Positions 36,790 to 47,463 of a stretch of 49,966 nucleotides of DNA are shown here, one piece after another. The stretch's first letter is position 1, and the number at the start of each line of letters is the position of its first letter. The position numbers and the translations under genes were made by a program. The notes beneath the pieces were generated by a model that saw nothing but the letters and a program-made list of their open reading frames with translations, was not told where the DNA came from and searched no databases. The DNA is from Tannerellaceae bacterium (lineage in GTDB: Bacteria; Bacteroidota; Bacteroidia; Bacteroidales; Tannerellaceae), in NCBI GenBank assembly GCA_031278605.1, contig JAITKB010000132.1, positions 1-49,966 of the forward strand, read 5' to 3'.

Positions 36790-36906
36790 GGCGAATACCA
36801 AGGGGTGCCCACCCCCCCGTTTCCCCTCCGGGAAATGCGGCGGCAGGCTGAGATCATACCCACAATACCTGATCCGGATAATACCGGCGTAGGAACGTGT
36901 ATCGCC
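36790..36906 (+). promoter_or_regulatory. TPP riboswitch (THI element)
   Basis: The conserved TPP-aptamer blocks appear in order: GGGGTGCCC near 36802-36810, CTGAGAT at 36848-36854, and ACCTGATCCGGATAATACC with GGCGTAGGAA at 36867-36895. The closing stem P1 is formed by GGCG(A)ATAC at 36790-36798 with GTATCGCC at 36899-36906. It lies in the leader of the TonB-dependent receptor, 73 bp before its ATG. Thiamine pyrophosphate binding is expected to shut the receptor gene off; the expression platform (probably sequestering the start region) is not evident. Confidence 0.95.
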
Positions 36907-36979
36907 CTCAAAAAACATCCCCCCACGATTCGATTTTCGTTAATAAATAAACAAGTTGAATGATTTAAAACGATCACGA

Positions 36980-39175
36980 ATGAAACAGGTCCTTTTCCTT
37001 TCAGCCCTACTCACAGCAACGGCAACCTACGGCGGAGAACAAACCCCCGATACGCTCGGAATCTCAAAAAATGTATCCCTGGATGAAGTAGTGGTAACAG
37101 CCATCCAAGCCGTCGAAAGAACCCCCGTAGCCTATACGGACATCTCACGGGAAGAACTCACACAAGCTAACAACGGCCAGGGCATACCCTCGCTCATTGC
37201 CTCCTCCCCCTCGGTCATCATGACCTCCGACGCCGGTACAGGCATCGGATACTCCGGCTTCCGCATCCGGGGAACCGATGCCAACCGTATCAATATCACC
37301 GTAAACGGCGTGCCGCTGAATGATGCGGAATCACACGGGGTGTTCTGGGTGAATATGCCCGATTTCGCCTCCTCGGTAGAACAGATCCAGATCCAACGCG
37401 GCGTGGGAACCTCCACCAACGGTTCGGCAGCCTTCGGAGCTACCGTCGCCCTGCAAACACAAAAGCCCCAATTAGAACCGAACATGGAGTATACCCTCTC
37501 GGCCGGATCCTTCGGCACAGTCCGGCATACCGTGAAAGGAGGAAGCGGATTGCTCAACGAACACTGGGTGGCAGAAGGACGATACTCCAACATTCGCAGC
37601 GACGGATTTATCGACCGCGCCTGGGCCAGGATGTCGTCCCACCACCTCTCCTTAGCCTGGTACGGCGAAAATACACTCCTGAAATTCCAAACCTTCGGGA
37701 GCGCGGAAGAAACCTACCAGGCATGGAACGGCGTGTCGTCGGAACACATCGAAAACAACAACCGCACCTACAACTCCTGCGGGGAATATACCGAAAACGC
37801 TCTGGTGAAGTTCTATCCCAACCAGACAGACAACTACCAACAGCAGCATTACCACCTGACAGGCAGCCACCGTATAAACAACCACCTGAACGCCAACCTC
37901 ACGCTCCACTACACCCGGGGAATCGGATACTACGAAGACTATAAGGCCAATGCCAAATACAGCGCCTACAAGCTTCCACCCTACCGGAACCCCGAAGGAG
38001 AAGAAGTGAGCCGTAGCGACCTGGTGCGCCGCAAATGGTTGGACAACGACTTCTACGGCGGGATATACAGCATCAACTACCAAAACAGGAACCTCCGTCT
38101 GACCCTCGGAGGAGGGCTCAACCGCTACATCGGCAACCATTTCGGGCGGGTGTTATGGGTCAAAGCCGCCAACGCACTCCCCTCAACCGATTACGCCTAC
38201 TACTTCAACACCGGGAAGAAATCAGACCGTAACGTCTACCTGAAACTCAACCATCGCCTCTCCCACACCCTGAACGGATACGTGGATGTGCAATACCGGG
38301 GAATCCATTACAGCATACAAGGCAGCGACGACAAGGCAGGCGATCATCTGGAAGTAGACAAACACTGGAACTTCTTCAATCCCAAAGCCGGGATCAACTA
38401 CCGCCGGGGAGCGCACAACGCCTTCGCCTCGTTCGCCGTGGCCAACCGCGAGCCGAACCGCGACAACTTCACCGAAGCCGCTCCCAGCGAACGCCCCGTG
38501 CACGAAACCCTATACGACTGCGAAGCCGGATACAGCTACCGGAAGGAAACTTTCCAGGCCGGCCTCAACCTCTATTACATGGATTATACCAATCAACTTA
38601 TCCTCACCGGCAAAATCAGCGAGATAGGCGAGGCGCTCACCGCCAACATCCCCAACAGCTTCCGCCTCGGCGTCGAACTCACCGCCGCCTTCCGCCTCGG
38701 CAAACTGCTGAAATGGAACGGCAACCTCACCCTGAGCAGGAACAGGATCCAAAACTTTACGGAATACGTAGACAACTGGGACACCGGCAAGCAGGAAGCC
38801 TTCACCCTGGGGACAACACGGATCGCCTATTCGCCCGAACTCATTGCCAACAGCATCTGGGACCTCACCCTGGGGAACTTCTCCGCAAGCCTCCTTACAC
38901 AAACGGTGGGCAGGCAATACTTGGACAACACCTCCGAGATCAACCGATCCGTCGCCCCCTATTCCGTAAGCAACCTGCGCCTGGGCTACCTCTTCCACCC
39001 CACCTTCATCCGGACGCTGGGGGTGGATCTCACAATCAACAACCTCCTGAATGCATCCTACGCCACCGGCGGCTGGGTCTATTCCCGGATCGAAGGCGGC
39101 GAACGACACAAAGACGACGGCTATTTCACCCAAGCCGGCATACACGCCATGCTGCGCCTCACCATGCGCTTCTGA
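36980..39175 (+). CDS. TonB-dependent outer-membrane receptor, probable thiamine transporter
   Basis: A 731-residue receptor: signal peptide (MKQVLFLSALLTATATYGGE), a TonB-box-like region (SLDEVVVTA), the plug (about 45-160, with GFRIRGTDANRINITVNGVP and IQIQRGVGTSTNGSAAFGA), and a 22-strand barrel ending in an aromatic last strand (LRLTMRF). It lacks the carboxypeptidase-like N-terminal domain and SusD partner of glycan SusC proteins. The TPP riboswitch in its leader points to uptake of thiamine or a thiamine precursor; such riboswitch-controlled receptors are known in Bacteroidota. A start at 36956 adds eight residues before the signal peptide; 36980 is preferred. Confidence 0.92.
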   Translation: MKQVLFLSALLTATATYGGEQTPDTLGISKNVSLDEVVVTAIQAVERTPVAYTDISREELTQANNGQGIPSLIASSPSVIMTSDAGTGIGYSGFRIRGTDANRINITVNGVPLNDAESHGVFWVNMPDFASSVEQIQIQRGVGTSTNGSAAFGATVALQTQKPQLEPNMEYTLSAGSFGTVRHTVKGGSGLLNEHWVAEGRYSNIRSDGFIDRAWARMSSHHLSLAWYGENTLLKFQTFGSAEETYQAWNGVSSEHIENNNRTYNSCGEYTENALVKFYPNQTDNYQQQHYHLTGSHRINNHLNANLTLHYTRGIGYYEDYKANAKYSAYKLPPYRNPEGEEVSRSDLVRRKWLDNDFYGGIYSINYQNRNLRLTLGGGLNRYIGNHFGRVLWVKAANALPSTDYAYYFNTGKKSDRNVYLKLNHRLSHTLNGYVDVQYRGIHYSIQGSDDKAGDHLEVDKHWNFFNPKAGINYRRGAHNAFASFAVANREPNRDNFTEAAPSERPVHETLYDCEAGYSYRKETFQAGLNLYYMDYTNQLILTGKISEIGEALTANIPNSFRLGVELTAAFRLGKLLKWNGNLTLSRNRIQNFTEYVDNWDTGKQEAFTLGTTRIAYSPELIANSIWDLTLGNFSASLLTQTVGRQYLDNTSEINRSVAPYSVSNLRLGYLFHPTFIRTLGVDLTINNLLNASYATGGWVYSRIEGGERHKDDGYFTQAGIHAMLRLTMRF

Positions 39176-39182
39176 AAAACCT

Positions 39183-39190
39183 TACCTTTG
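39183..39190 (+). promoter_or_regulatory. -7 box (TACCTTTG) of the GH95 gene
   Basis: TACCTTTG matches TAnnTTTG, 36 bp before the chosen ATG, so this gene is probably transcribed apart from the riboswitch-controlled receptor. Confidence 0.6.
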
Positions 39191-39226
39191 TGCAAACACA
39201 ATAACACATTAATACATACACTATCC

Positions 39227-41674
39227 ATGAAAAAGATCCTGCTGTTTTTATCCCTCTATCCCCTGTTTACGGTTTGCGGCGAAGAACTTAAACTCTGGTA
39301 TTCGTCGCCCGCCTCCGAGTGGGTGGAAGCCTTGCCGATCGGTAATTCGCGCCTGGGCGCCATGGTGTACGGTCGCCCGGAATACGAAGAGTTGCAACTC
39401 AACGAAGAAACCTTCTGGGCCGGCAGTCCGCACCGGAACGATAACCCGGAAGCCCTGAAGGCTTTGCCGGAGGTTCGCCGCCTTATCTTTGAAGGAAAGA
39501 ATATGGAAGCCCAGGAGTTGGCCGGTGACAAATTCTTCACCGCCTCGCACGGGATGCCCTACCAGACAATCGGTAGCCTTCACCTGCATTTCCCCGGTCA
39601 TTCGGCGTATTCGGACTACTACCGGGAGTTGGATCTGGAAAACGCGGTGACCCTTACCCGCTACCGTTCCGGGGGAGTGACCTACACCCGCGAGACCTTC
39701 GCTTCGTTGACCGGACAGGTCATCCTGATGCGTATCACCGCCTCGCAACCCCGGTCGCTGAACTTTTCCGTAACCTATTCTTCGCCCTCGGAACACACCG
39801 TGAAGGCCAAAGACGGGAAACTGATACTGACGGAAAAAGGGGCAACCCACGAAACCATTCCCGGCAAACTGCACGCAGAAACCCAAACGCTCGTAAAAAC
39901 AACCCACGGCAAGGTGAAAACAGACAACCGGCAGATCCTGGTGGAAGGAGCCAGCGAAGCAATCCTCTACATCTCGGCCGCCACGAATTTTGTGAATTAT
40001 AAAAGAATAGACGCCAACGAATCGCAGAAAGCCACCGCCACCCTGTCGGCCGCCCTGAAGAAAACCTATCCCCAGGCGCTGGAGGAACACAGGGCATCCT
40101 ACCGGGAGCAGTTCGAAAGGGTGAAGTTGCATCTGGGTACATCGGAAGAAGGGAATAAAGAAACACCGCTGAGAGTGAGGGATTTCCAAAACGGACGGGA
40201 TCCTTCCCTGGCCGCCCTGCTGTTCCACTACGGCCGTTACCTGCTGATCTCCTCCTCGCAACCCGGCGGACAGCCGGCCACGCTGCAAGGCATCTGGAAC
40301 GACAAACTCCTGCCTTCGTGGGACTCGAAGTACACCATCAACATCAATACCGAGATGAACTACTGGCCGGCAGAAGTGACCAATCTCGCCGAGACGCACC
40401 AGCCCCTCATAGAGATGGTGAAAGAGCTGTCGGAAAGCGGACAGGCCACGGCACGCACGATGTACAACAGCAAAGGCTGGGTGGCGCATCACAATACGGA
40501 TATATGGCGGATAACCGCCCCGGTGGACGCCCCTTTCTATGGAATGTGGCCCAACGGAGGGGCCTGGCTGTGTCGGCATCTGTGGGAACGCTACCTGTAC
40601 AATGGGGATACGACCTATCTGCGCGAGGTGTATCCGGCCATGAAGGGTGCGGCCGATTTTTTCCTGGACTTCCTGGTGGAACACCCCGTGTATCAGTGGA
40701 TGCTCACCGTCCCGTCTCTTTCGCCGGAGCAGGGTCCGGGAGGCGAGAGCGGCTTTTCCATCGTGGCAGGCTCTACGATGGACAACCAGATAGCATTTGA
40801 TTTGCTGTGGAACACCCTGTCGGCAAGTCGCATCGTAGGGGAAGAAGAAACCTGGGTGCAACGCCTGGAAACCATGATAAACCGTTTGCCACCCATGCAG
40901 ATCGGGCGCTACAACCAATTGCAGGAATGGCTCGAAGACGTAGACGACCCAACGAATCAGCACCGCCATGTGTCTCATTTGTACGGATTATATCCGGCCA
41001 ACCAGATTTCGCCCCATACCCATCCGAGGCTGTTTCAGGCAGCCAAAAAGTCGCTGATGTATCGCGGTGACCAGGCCACGGGCTGGTCCATCGGCTGGAA
41101 GATCAATCTATGGGCACGTCTGCTGGACGGGAACCATGCCTACAGGATCATCGGGAATATGCTCACGCTCCTGGCCTCGGAAGAAAATCCCGAAGGACGG
41201 AATCCCGAAGGACGCACCTATCCGAACCTCTTCGATGCGCATCCGCCGTTTCAGATCGACGGGAATTTCGGCTATACGGCAGGCGTGGCGGAGATGTTGC
41301 TGCAAAGCCACGACGGCGCCCTGCATCTCCTGCCTGCGCTCCCCGATGCCTGGGAAAGCGGCAACGTGAGCGGCCTGGTAGGACGCGGAGGATTTGTGGC
41401 CGACATGGAATGGCATGGGGTGCAACTCACCAAGGCGGCAATCTACTCCCGTCTGGGCGGCAACCTGCGCATCCGATCCTACGTACCGCTCCGGGGAGAA
41501 GGCTTGCAGAAAGCAAAGGGGGAGAACCCCAATCCCTTCTATGCCAAGCCGCCCGTAAAAGAACCCTTATACAGCAAAGAACTTACACCCCAATGGCCGA
41601 TATGCTACCGGGTATACGAGTACGACGTCCCCACGGAAGCAGGCCGCACCTATCGCTTTGAGCCTGCACTTTGA
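39227..41674 (+). CDS. Glycoside hydrolase family 95 (alpha-L-fucosidase-like)
   Basis: An 815-residue exported enzyme. Signal peptide [20 protein letters not shown], then the GH95 N-terminal beta domain ([25 protein letters not shown]), a linker, and the (alpha/alpha)6 barrel with the family block [54 protein letters not shown] and [12 protein letters not shown], and the C-terminal beta domain ([32 protein letters not shown]). GH95 includes 1,2-alpha-L-fucosidases and alpha-L-galactosidases; fucosidase on host or plant glycans is the usual role, but specificity cannot be decided here. Ends 13 bp before a convergent gene. Confidence 0.93.
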   Translation: MKKILLFLSLYPLFTVCGEELKLWYSSPASEWVEALPIGNSRLGAMVYGRPEYEELQLNEETFWAGSPHRNDNPEALKALPEVRRLIFEGKNMEAQELAGDKFFTASHGMPYQTIGSLHLHFPGHSAYSDYYRELDLENAVTLTRYRSGGVTYTRETFASLTGQVILMRITASQPRSLNFSVTYSSPSEHTVKAKDGKLILTEKGATHETIPGKLHAETQTLVKTTHGKVKTDNRQILVEGASEAILYISAATNFVNYKRIDANESQKATATLSAALKKTYPQALEEHRASYREQFERVKLHLGTSEEGNKETPLRVRDFQNGRDPSLAALLFHYGRYLLISSSQPGGQPATLQGIWNDKLLPSWDSKYTININTEMNYWPAEVTNLAETHQPLIEMVKELSESGQATARTMYNSKGWVAHHNTDIWRITAPVDAPFYGMWPNGGAWLCRHLWERYLYNGDTTYLREVYPAMKGAADFFLDFLVEHPVYQWMLTVPSLSPEQGPGGESGFSIVAGSTMDNQIAFDLLWNTLSASRIVGEEETWVQRLETMINRLPPMQIGRYNQLQEWLEDVDDPTNQHRHVSHLYGLYPANQISPHTHPRLFQAAKKSLMYRGDQATGWSIGWKINLWARLLDGNHAYRIIGNMLTLLASEENPEGRNPEGRTYPNLFDAHPPFQIDGNFGYTAGVAEMLLQSHDGALHLLPALPDAWESGNVSGLVGRGGFVADMEWHGVQLTKAAIYSRLGGNLRIRSYVPLRGEGLQKAKGENPNPFYAKPPVKEPLYSKELTPQWPICYRVYEYDVPTEAGRTYRFEPAL

Positions 41675-41687
41675 ATCCGTCCTTTCC

Positions 41688-43850
41688 TTATTCGATGAGA
41701 TAGGATAATTGATCGAGCATAAGGGGTATATCCCCCTCTGCTATGCCGGCAGCGAGAAGATGACGCCGGTCGCGGTTGAATTGTTCCTTGAAAAGGGAGA
41801 AGTTTCCATTCTCTTTGGCGTTGACGGCTTGCCGGTAAAAATCGAGGGCTTGCCTATGATCCCCAAGCGCCCACTCGGTATGTCCGGCATTCAGGAAGTC
41901 GTGTATGCCGGGAAGCGCCCGGCTGAGGATCTTTTGGTAATAATTCCGGGCCTGGTCAAGCCGTCCGGTCAGGAAGGAGCACCAGGCGATGGCACGCCAG
42001 ATCTTCGGGTTGGTTGCATCAAGGTAGTCGGCCTTGAAATAATACTTCAGCGCCTCGTGGTAGTCTTTGAGCGCCAGGTAACAATGGCCGATATGGAGAG
42101 ACATGTCATCGGGGAAAAATTCTTCGTGCCGACGATAGTACACCAGCGCTTCGGCAGGCTGTTTCAGGCTGCGGTAACATCCGGCGATTCGCCTTAGGAG
42201 CCATTTGCTTTTCGGGTTCAGATCGTTGGCCTGCAGATAAGCTTCCAAGGCTCCTTCGATATGCCCCATCCCCTGAAGGCAATAGCCTATTTTCTGGAAG
42301 AGCATCTCGTCGTCTTCCATCCCTCCGGTCAGCGAGGCATAGATCGTATAGGCGTCTTCCAGGTGATTTTTCTTCAGATAATACGAGGCAATGGCCAGAA
42401 GCGTTTCCTCGTCGGCCAGATAAGGCTGGAGGATGGGAAGGTTGTGGAAGTCGAAAGGCCAGACAAAAATATCGTCAAAATCCCGGCTTAACGGGAACAA
42501 TTTGAAAAAGCGGTAGAGGTCCTGGATGTATTGCCCGGCGATTACCTCGAACCTCTTCGGTTTGTCTATCCATTCCTCATGCTGTTGCTCCGTGATTTCG
42601 TCCATTTGGTGATTGAACTGTTTGATGATCGTGTTTTGCGCCTCTCGGGGCAGTTGCTTCATGCAGAAGTAAAACGAATATTTGTCGGAGTTACACATGA
42701 AGGAGATGGTTTTTATTTGTTCGAGGATGCTATTGGGGCCGTCCTCTCCGCCCGGGTTGTTGAACAGGGAATGTTTCGTGGTAAAGGGCAGGAACCAGTT
42801 GGTCATCTCGTGAAAGAAAGGAAAGTTTTTCAGGTGGATAAACGTTACGTGCATAATGTCGGCCCCTTCCTGTTGGAGTTCGTTAAATTCTTCGATCCTT
42901 TTCTCTATGGTCTGATCGGCAAGTTGGTAGGACCATTCGGGATTTTGTTCATCCGGCAGTTCGAGACCGATCTCCTCAGGCGTTTTCCCCTCGTTGAACT
43001 TCGGGCTAAACCGGATCATTTCGGGGATAATCTCCTCGCGAAGTTTCCGGGTAATCTCCTCCGTATCCCTTGCCAGGATGAAACGCAGGGTGATAATTCG
43101 CAACCTTTGGCCGAATCCCGGTTCTTCGGCGAGCAACTCCAGGCGTTCGCTTATCTGGGGATACAAGGCGGTTCGTTCCCGATAGGCATAGAGGGTGAGC
43201 AGGATGCCGATGAGCGCCCGCATGTGCACCTCCTCGTCGACCGAGAGAAGCACGGCGTCGAACAACAGCAGGAGTTTTTCTTTGTCGAAGCCCGCCTGCA
43301 GAGCCAGGGTAAGCGCCGAGGCCACTTGGCATCCTGCGGTAAAAGGCAGGTCGCAGGCCGTCCATATTTTCCTCACCGCGGCACTTTGGGCAGGGGTAAA
43401 CCTGTCGGATATCCATATTTTGCGGAACAGGGAGATAAGTTCTTTTTCATACACCTCCGGGCGGTTGTTTTGGTAGCAAGCCGACAGGTGTTCGCAGACT
43501 TCATCTTCTATCTGTTTTTCCTCCGGGAGTTGCATCGTACGCCTCAGGCAGTAGAAGTACGAAGCAGAGACGGCAAAGAGCAAACGGTGTTTCAAGTGAT
43601 CGGCCAGTTCGTATGCCGCAACCAGGATATTCCGGTAGATCTGTTCCTGCATAGGGTCTGCCACCCCCTCCATCCGGTAATGCAGCAGGTTTTTGTATGT
43701 ATCCTGCATCTCGCGGAGTTTCTCCCGGAAGATGTATAGTTGTCCGTCGGAAATAAGCGATTGAAGCGCGTTGAAGGCATTTTTTAGTTCTTTACCGTCC
43801 AGGGCGGCAACGACCCGATCATATACTTGGTATATTTCCTCTTGTTTCAT
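41688..43850 (-). CDS. Large cytoplasmic TPR-repeat protein, unknown function
   Basis: A 720-residue protein without signal peptide or membrane segment. The N-terminal two thirds is helical and not recognisable; the C-terminal third has tetratricopeptide repeats (for example AYTIYASLTGGMEDDEMLFQ, EGALEAYLQANDLNPKSKWL, AEALVYYRRHEEFFPDDMSL, HEALKYYFKADYLDATNPKI, DQARNYYQKI). TPR proteins act as protein-binding scaffolds. It stands alone, convergent with GH95 and divergent from lepA. A 402-residue open frame on the other strand is a shadow. No function is proposed. Confidence 0.85.
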   Translation of the reverse strand: MKQEEIYQVYDRVVAALDGKELKNAFNALQSLISDGQLYIFREKLREMQDTYKNLLHYRMEGVADPMQEQIYRNILVAAYELADHLKHRLLFAVSASYFYCLRRTMQLPEEKQIEDEVCEHLSACYQNNRPEVYEKELISLFRKIWISDRFTPAQSAAVRKIWTACDLPFTAGCQVASALTLALQAGFDKEKLLLLFDAVLLSVDEEVHMRALIGILLTLYAYRERTALYPQISERLELLAEEPGFGQRLRIITLRFILARDTEEITRKLREEIIPEMIRFSPKFNEGKTPEEIGLELPDEQNPEWSYQLADQTIEKRIEEFNELQQEGADIMHVTFIHLKNFPFFHEMTNWFLPFTTKHSLFNNPGGEDGPNSILEQIKTISFMCNSDKYSFYFCMKQLPREAQNTIIKQFNHQMDEITEQQHEEWIDKPKRFEVIAGQYIQDLYRFFKLFPLSRDFDDIFVWPFDFHNLPILQPYLADEETLLAIASYYLKKNHLEDAYTIYASLTGGMEDDEMLFQKIGYCLQGMGHIEGALEAYLQANDLNPKSKWLLRRIAGCYRSLKQPAEALVYYRRHEEFFPDDMSLHIGHCYLALKDYHEALKYYFKADYLDATNPKIWRAIAWCSFLTGRLDQARNYYQKILSRALPGIHDFLNAGHTEWALGDHRQALDFYRQAVNAKENGNFSLFKEQFNRDRRHLLAAGIAEGDIPLMLDQLSYLIE

Positions 43851-43947
43851 GTTTTTTATAAAGGGGATTTAATGATATGCCAAAAATAGGCTATTCCGTT
43901 CGGAAATCCTATTTTCCCCTTCCGGGATCTCGTTATTCGATGCAGTT

Positions 43948-43999
43948 TGCCGGAGGGTAAAACCTCCGGGCATTAATCCGTTTTTATCACGTATCTTTG
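43948..43999 (+). promoter_or_regulatory. lepA promoter: TATCTTTG with upstream inverted repeat
   Basis: TATCTTTG at 43992-43999 matches TAnnTTTG and lies 23 bp before the lepA ATG. Just upstream, CCGGAGG and CCTCCGG (43950-43969, 6-base loop) form an inverted repeat where an operator or the end of an upstream transcript could lie. Confidence 0.5.
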
Positions 44000-44022
44000 C
44001 GCATCAAACATATCACGAACAG

Positions 44023-45810
44023 ATGAAAAATATCCGTAATTTCTGTATTATCGCTCACATCGACCACGGGAAAAGCACCCTGGCCGACCGTTTACTCGAA
44101 TACACAAAAACCATAGAAGGGAAAGATCTGCAAGAACAGGTGCTGGATGATATGGATCTGGAACGCGAACGGGGCATCACCATTAAGAGCCATGCCATAC
44201 AGATGGAGTATACCCGGGAAGAAGAAAATTATATCCTGAACCTGATTGATACGCCGGGACATGTAGACTTCTCCTACGAAGTGTCGCGTTCCATCGCCGC
44301 CTGCGAAGGCGCCCTGCTGATCGTAGACGCCGCACAGGGCATTCAGGCCCAAACCATATCCAACCTCTATATGGCCATAGAAAACGATCTGGAAATTATC
44401 CCCGTAATCAATAAAATAGACCTGCCAAGCGCCCGGCTGGAAGAAACACAAGACCAAATCGTGGAACTCCTGGGATGCCAGCCGGAAGAAATCCTGCGTG
44501 CCAGCGGAAAAACAGGAGAAGGTGTGTACGAAATACTAAACGCCATCGTGGAGAAAATTCCCGCGCCGGCAGGAAACCCCGACGCACCCCTGCAATGCCT
44601 CATCTTTGACTCGGTGTTTAACTCCTTTCGCGGCATCATCGCTTACTTCAAGGTGGTGAACGGCATCCTGAAAAAAGGAGACCTCGTGAAGTTTATCGCC
44701 ACCGACAAAGCCTACAATGCCGACGAAGTGGGAGTGCTCAAACTAACCCTGTCGCCCCGCAACGAAATAACAACCGGCGACGTGGGATACATCATCTCCG
44801 GCATCAAATCCTCGCGTGAGGTGAGGGTGGGAGATACCATTACCCACGTCAAGGGAGGAGCGACGGAAGGCATCGCAGGATTTGAAGAGGTGAAACCCAT
44901 GGTCTTTGCCGGCGTTTACCCGATAGACAGCGAAGACTTCGAAAACCTGCGCTCCTCGCTCGAAAAACTCCAACTGAACGACGCCTCCCTCACCTTCCAG
45001 CCGGAAAGTTCGGTAGCCCTCGGCTTCGGTTTCCGATGCGGCTTTCTGGGACTTCTGCACATGGAAATCGTACAGGAACGTTTGGACCGGGAATTCAATA
45101 TGGATGTGATCACCACCGTGCCGAACGTATCCTATAAGGTATACGACAAGAAAGGAAACTGTACCGAAGTGCACAACCCCGGCGGACTGCCCGACCCCGC
45201 CCTGATCGATCACATCGACGAACCCTATATCCGGGCTTCGGTCATCACCAATACAACCTATATCGGCCCCATTATGACGCTCTGCCTGGGCAAACGGGGC
45301 GTCCTGCTCAAACAGGAATACATCTCAGGCGACCGCGTGGAAATTTACTACGACCTCCCCCTGGGCGAAATCGTCATCGACTTTTACGACAAACTGAAAA
45401 GCATCTCCAAGGGATACGCCTCCTTCGACTACCAGATACACGACTTCCGCCCGGGCAAACTCGTGAAATTGGATATTCTCCTGAACGGCGAACCCGTAGA
45501 CGCCCTGTCGACACTCACCCACATAGACAATAGCGTAACTTTCGGACGCAAAATGTGTGAGAAACTAAAGGAACTCATCCCCCGACAACAATTCGACATC
45601 GCCATACAAGCCGCCATCGGAGCCAAAATCATTGCACGGGAAACCATAAAAGCCGTCCGGAAAGACGTAACAGCCAAATGCTACGGAGGAGACATCACAC
45701 GCAAACGGAAATTATTGGAGAAACAAAAAGAAGGAAAGAAACGAATGAAACAAATCGGAACCGTGGAAGTCCCGCAAAAAGCTTTCCTCGCCGTATTAAA
45801 ACTGGATTAG
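44023..45810 (+). CDS. lepA: Elongation factor 4 (LepA)
   Basis: A 595-residue ribosome-dependent GTPase involved in back-translocation or ribosome biogenesis. G motifs: G1 AHIDHGKST, the switch I Thr (GITIKS), G3 DTPGHVDF, G4 NKIDLP. Domain order follows EF-G but without domains IV and G', and the C-terminal LepA-specific domain is present ([20 protein letters not shown], ending [13 protein letters not shown]). Full length and intact. Divergent from the TPR gene; followed 92 bp later by the helicase-like gene with its own promoter box. Confidence 0.97.
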   Translation: MKNIRNFCIIAHIDHGKSTLADRLLEYTKTIEGKDLQEQVLDDMDLERERGITIKSHAIQMEYTREEENYILNLIDTPGHVDFSYEVSRSIAACEGALLIVDAAQGIQAQTISNLYMAIENDLEIIPVINKIDLPSARLEETQDQIVELLGCQPEEILRASGKTGEGVYEILNAIVEKIPAPAGNPDAPLQCLIFDSVFNSFRGIIAYFKVVNGILKKGDLVKFIATDKAYNADEVGVLKLTLSPRNEITTGDVGYIISGIKSSREVRVGDTITHVKGGATEGIAGFEEVKPMVFAGVYPIDSEDFENLRSSLEKLQLNDASLTFQPESSVALGFGFRCGFLGLLHMEIVQERLDREFNMDVITTVPNVSYKVYDKKGNCTEVHNPGGLPDPALIDHIDEPYIRASVITNTTYIGPIMTLCLGKRGVLLKQEYISGDRVEIYYDLPLGEIVIDFYDKLKSISKGYASFDYQIHDFRPGKLVKLDILLNGEPVDALSTLTHIDNSVTFGRKMCEKLKELIPRQQFDIAIQAAIGAKIIARETIKAVRKDVTAKCYGGDITRKRKLLEKQKEGKKRMKQIGTVEVPQKAFLAVLKLD

Positions 45811-45856
45811 TCGACAGAAATCAGCAATATGTGTTTTTTTTACCCGGATGCCACCG

Positions 45857-45864
45857 TACCTTTG
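45857..45864 (+). promoter_or_regulatory. -7 box (TACCTTTG) of the helicase-like gene
   Basis: TACCTTTG matches TAnnTTTG, 38 bp before the chosen ATG. A T-rich run lies where the upstream element would be. Confidence 0.55.
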
Positions 45865-45902
45865 CCGCCCGATTTAGATTTTGTAAGAAAACCAAAAAAG
45901 AC

Positions 45903-47432
45903 ATGTTGCAAGAAATGATTATCCGCATCCGTGCAAACGAATGGCTCTCGGATGCACTTAAACTTCAAGGCTATGATGCCTTGCCTTCCAATTGTATCGT
46001 TCATAAATCTCTCCCCGGAACAGGGATCACACACTGCGAACTGGAGGCCGACAGGGACTCCATCCTTGTGGAACCCAATGTGGCCGTTATCAAGGGGAAA
46101 ATGCAAAAGCATAGAAACCTGCTGGGTTTTTATGAGGGAATCCCTCCGCAGGCCATAGCCGATTATCTGCAAAGATCATCCGGGGCCAGGAAAAAAATAC
46201 TGATAACCCCCGATGCTTTCTTTACCGTGAAGGAAATCATGAAAGAACTTAGCATAAATATGTATGAAGAGTTCTTTCTGTTTTTAGATGAATGTGAGAA
46301 GAACTTTGCGATAGAAAAACTGCGATTGGATTTTTTCCGTTTCCGCCACCGCGCCTTTGTTACGGCGGCCCCCATCATAGCGAGCGATCCGCTGATGCGG
46401 GAAAACGGATTCTTTATCCTGCAAATCCGCCCCGACTATACGTACAGGAAAAACCTGCACCTGATTACCACAAACAACATCGCAGAAACCCTCGCGGCAC
46501 AAATTGCCCCGATGAAAGCGCCCGTTTATATCTTCTGCCGCTCTGCCGGAACGATCCGTTCGCTCATGAACGATATGCCGGCCCTGCGCGAAAAAGCCCG
46601 CGTATTTTATCGGGAAGAAGCCTTTGATCCCGACGCCCCTCAGGCCTGTTACAACCTCCTTACGGAAGATTACTTCCTGGCAGTGGATATAAGCCCGGAA
46701 GAATCTCCGCACGTGATCCTTATTTCCGATTTATTCACCGATCAACCCTCCCTGATCGACCCCAAGACGGAAGTGATGCAAATCACCGGACGTTTTCGCA
46801 AAGGAATCAAGAGCATCGTACACATCAGCAACATCGACCCGGAGCTTCCTTTCTACACCCCCAAGCAAGCACGCAACTGGCTGAAAAACGCCGGCAAAAT
46901 CTACGCAAGCTGGCGGAAGAAAAAAGGGAACACACACTACGAAGGCGCACGCGTACTCCTGGACGAAGCCCTCCGCCAAAGCACCTTCGCCCGGTTTGTA
47001 GACGAAAACGGGAATATCATCCCCATATGCGTCACGAAATTTATAGACGAGGAGACCGTGAAAAGCTTTTACACCAACGTAAAACATCTCTACGAAGCCT
47101 ATATGGGCACAAAGCGGTTCAACCTGACCCACACACGCGAGGTACACCTCTTTTCCGACAAAGACCGCCTGCTTCTCAGTCGCAAACTAACCCAGGAGGG
47201 ACGAAATCGTCTTTTGCTCACTCATTTTGAACAGTTGGAAGTTTTACGCAAGGTGCGCTCCGGCAAAGCCCAAACACGCTACCTCCACCTGGTAGACCGG
47301 TTAATTGAAAAGCCCTCCGACCGTTTCCTCTACGACTGCTTTATAAACTACGGCGGCCACTTTATCCGCAATTCGGGCTACAAGGAAGAAGTGATGCGAA
47401 TGGAAATAGACCGGATGCTCATACCCGGCTAA
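45903..47432 (+). CDS. Degenerate SF2-helicase-like protein, unknown function
   Basis: A 509-residue protein whose motif order suggests an SF2 helicase/ATPase fold: PGTGIT at 38-43 in the Walker A position but without the usual Lys, FLFLDECE at 125-132 in the DEAD/Walker B position, FVTAAP at 152-157 in the SAT position, and QITGRFR at 293-299 in motif VI. Proteins with this reduced Walker A occur, as far as I recall, in Bacteroidota mobile elements and phages, but no other mobile gene is nearby. The C-terminal 200 residues are not recognised. An open frame back to 45678 overlaps lepA; the ATG at 45903 follows the promoter box. Whether it hydrolyses ATP is uncertain. Confidence 0.6.
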   Translation: MLQEMIIRIRANEWLSDALKLQGYDALPSNCIVHKSLPGTGITHCELEADRDSILVEPNVAVIKGKMQKHRNLLGFYEGIPPQAIADYLQRSSGARKKILITPDAFFTVKEIMKELSINMYEEFFLFLDECEKNFAIEKLRLDFFRFRHRAFVTAAPIIASDPLMRENGFFILQIRPDYTYRKNLHLITTNNIAETLAAQIAPMKAPVYIFCRSAGTIRSLMNDMPALREKARVFYREEAFDPDAPQACYNLLTEDYFLAVDISPEESPHVILISDLFTDQPSLIDPKTEVMQITGRFRKGIKSIVHISNIDPELPFYTPKQARNWLKNAGKIYASWRKKKGNTHYEGARVLLDEALRQSTFARFVDENGNIIPICVTKFIDEETVKSFYTNVKHLYEAYMGTKRFNLTHTREVHLFSDKDRLLLSRKLTQEGRNRLLLTHFEQLEVLRKVRSGKAQTRYLHLVDRLIEKPSDRFLYDCFINYGGHFIRNSGYKEEVMRMEIDRMLIPG

Positions 47433-47463
47433 AGCGCCCCCCCGGGGTTTTGCCTGCCGGGGT

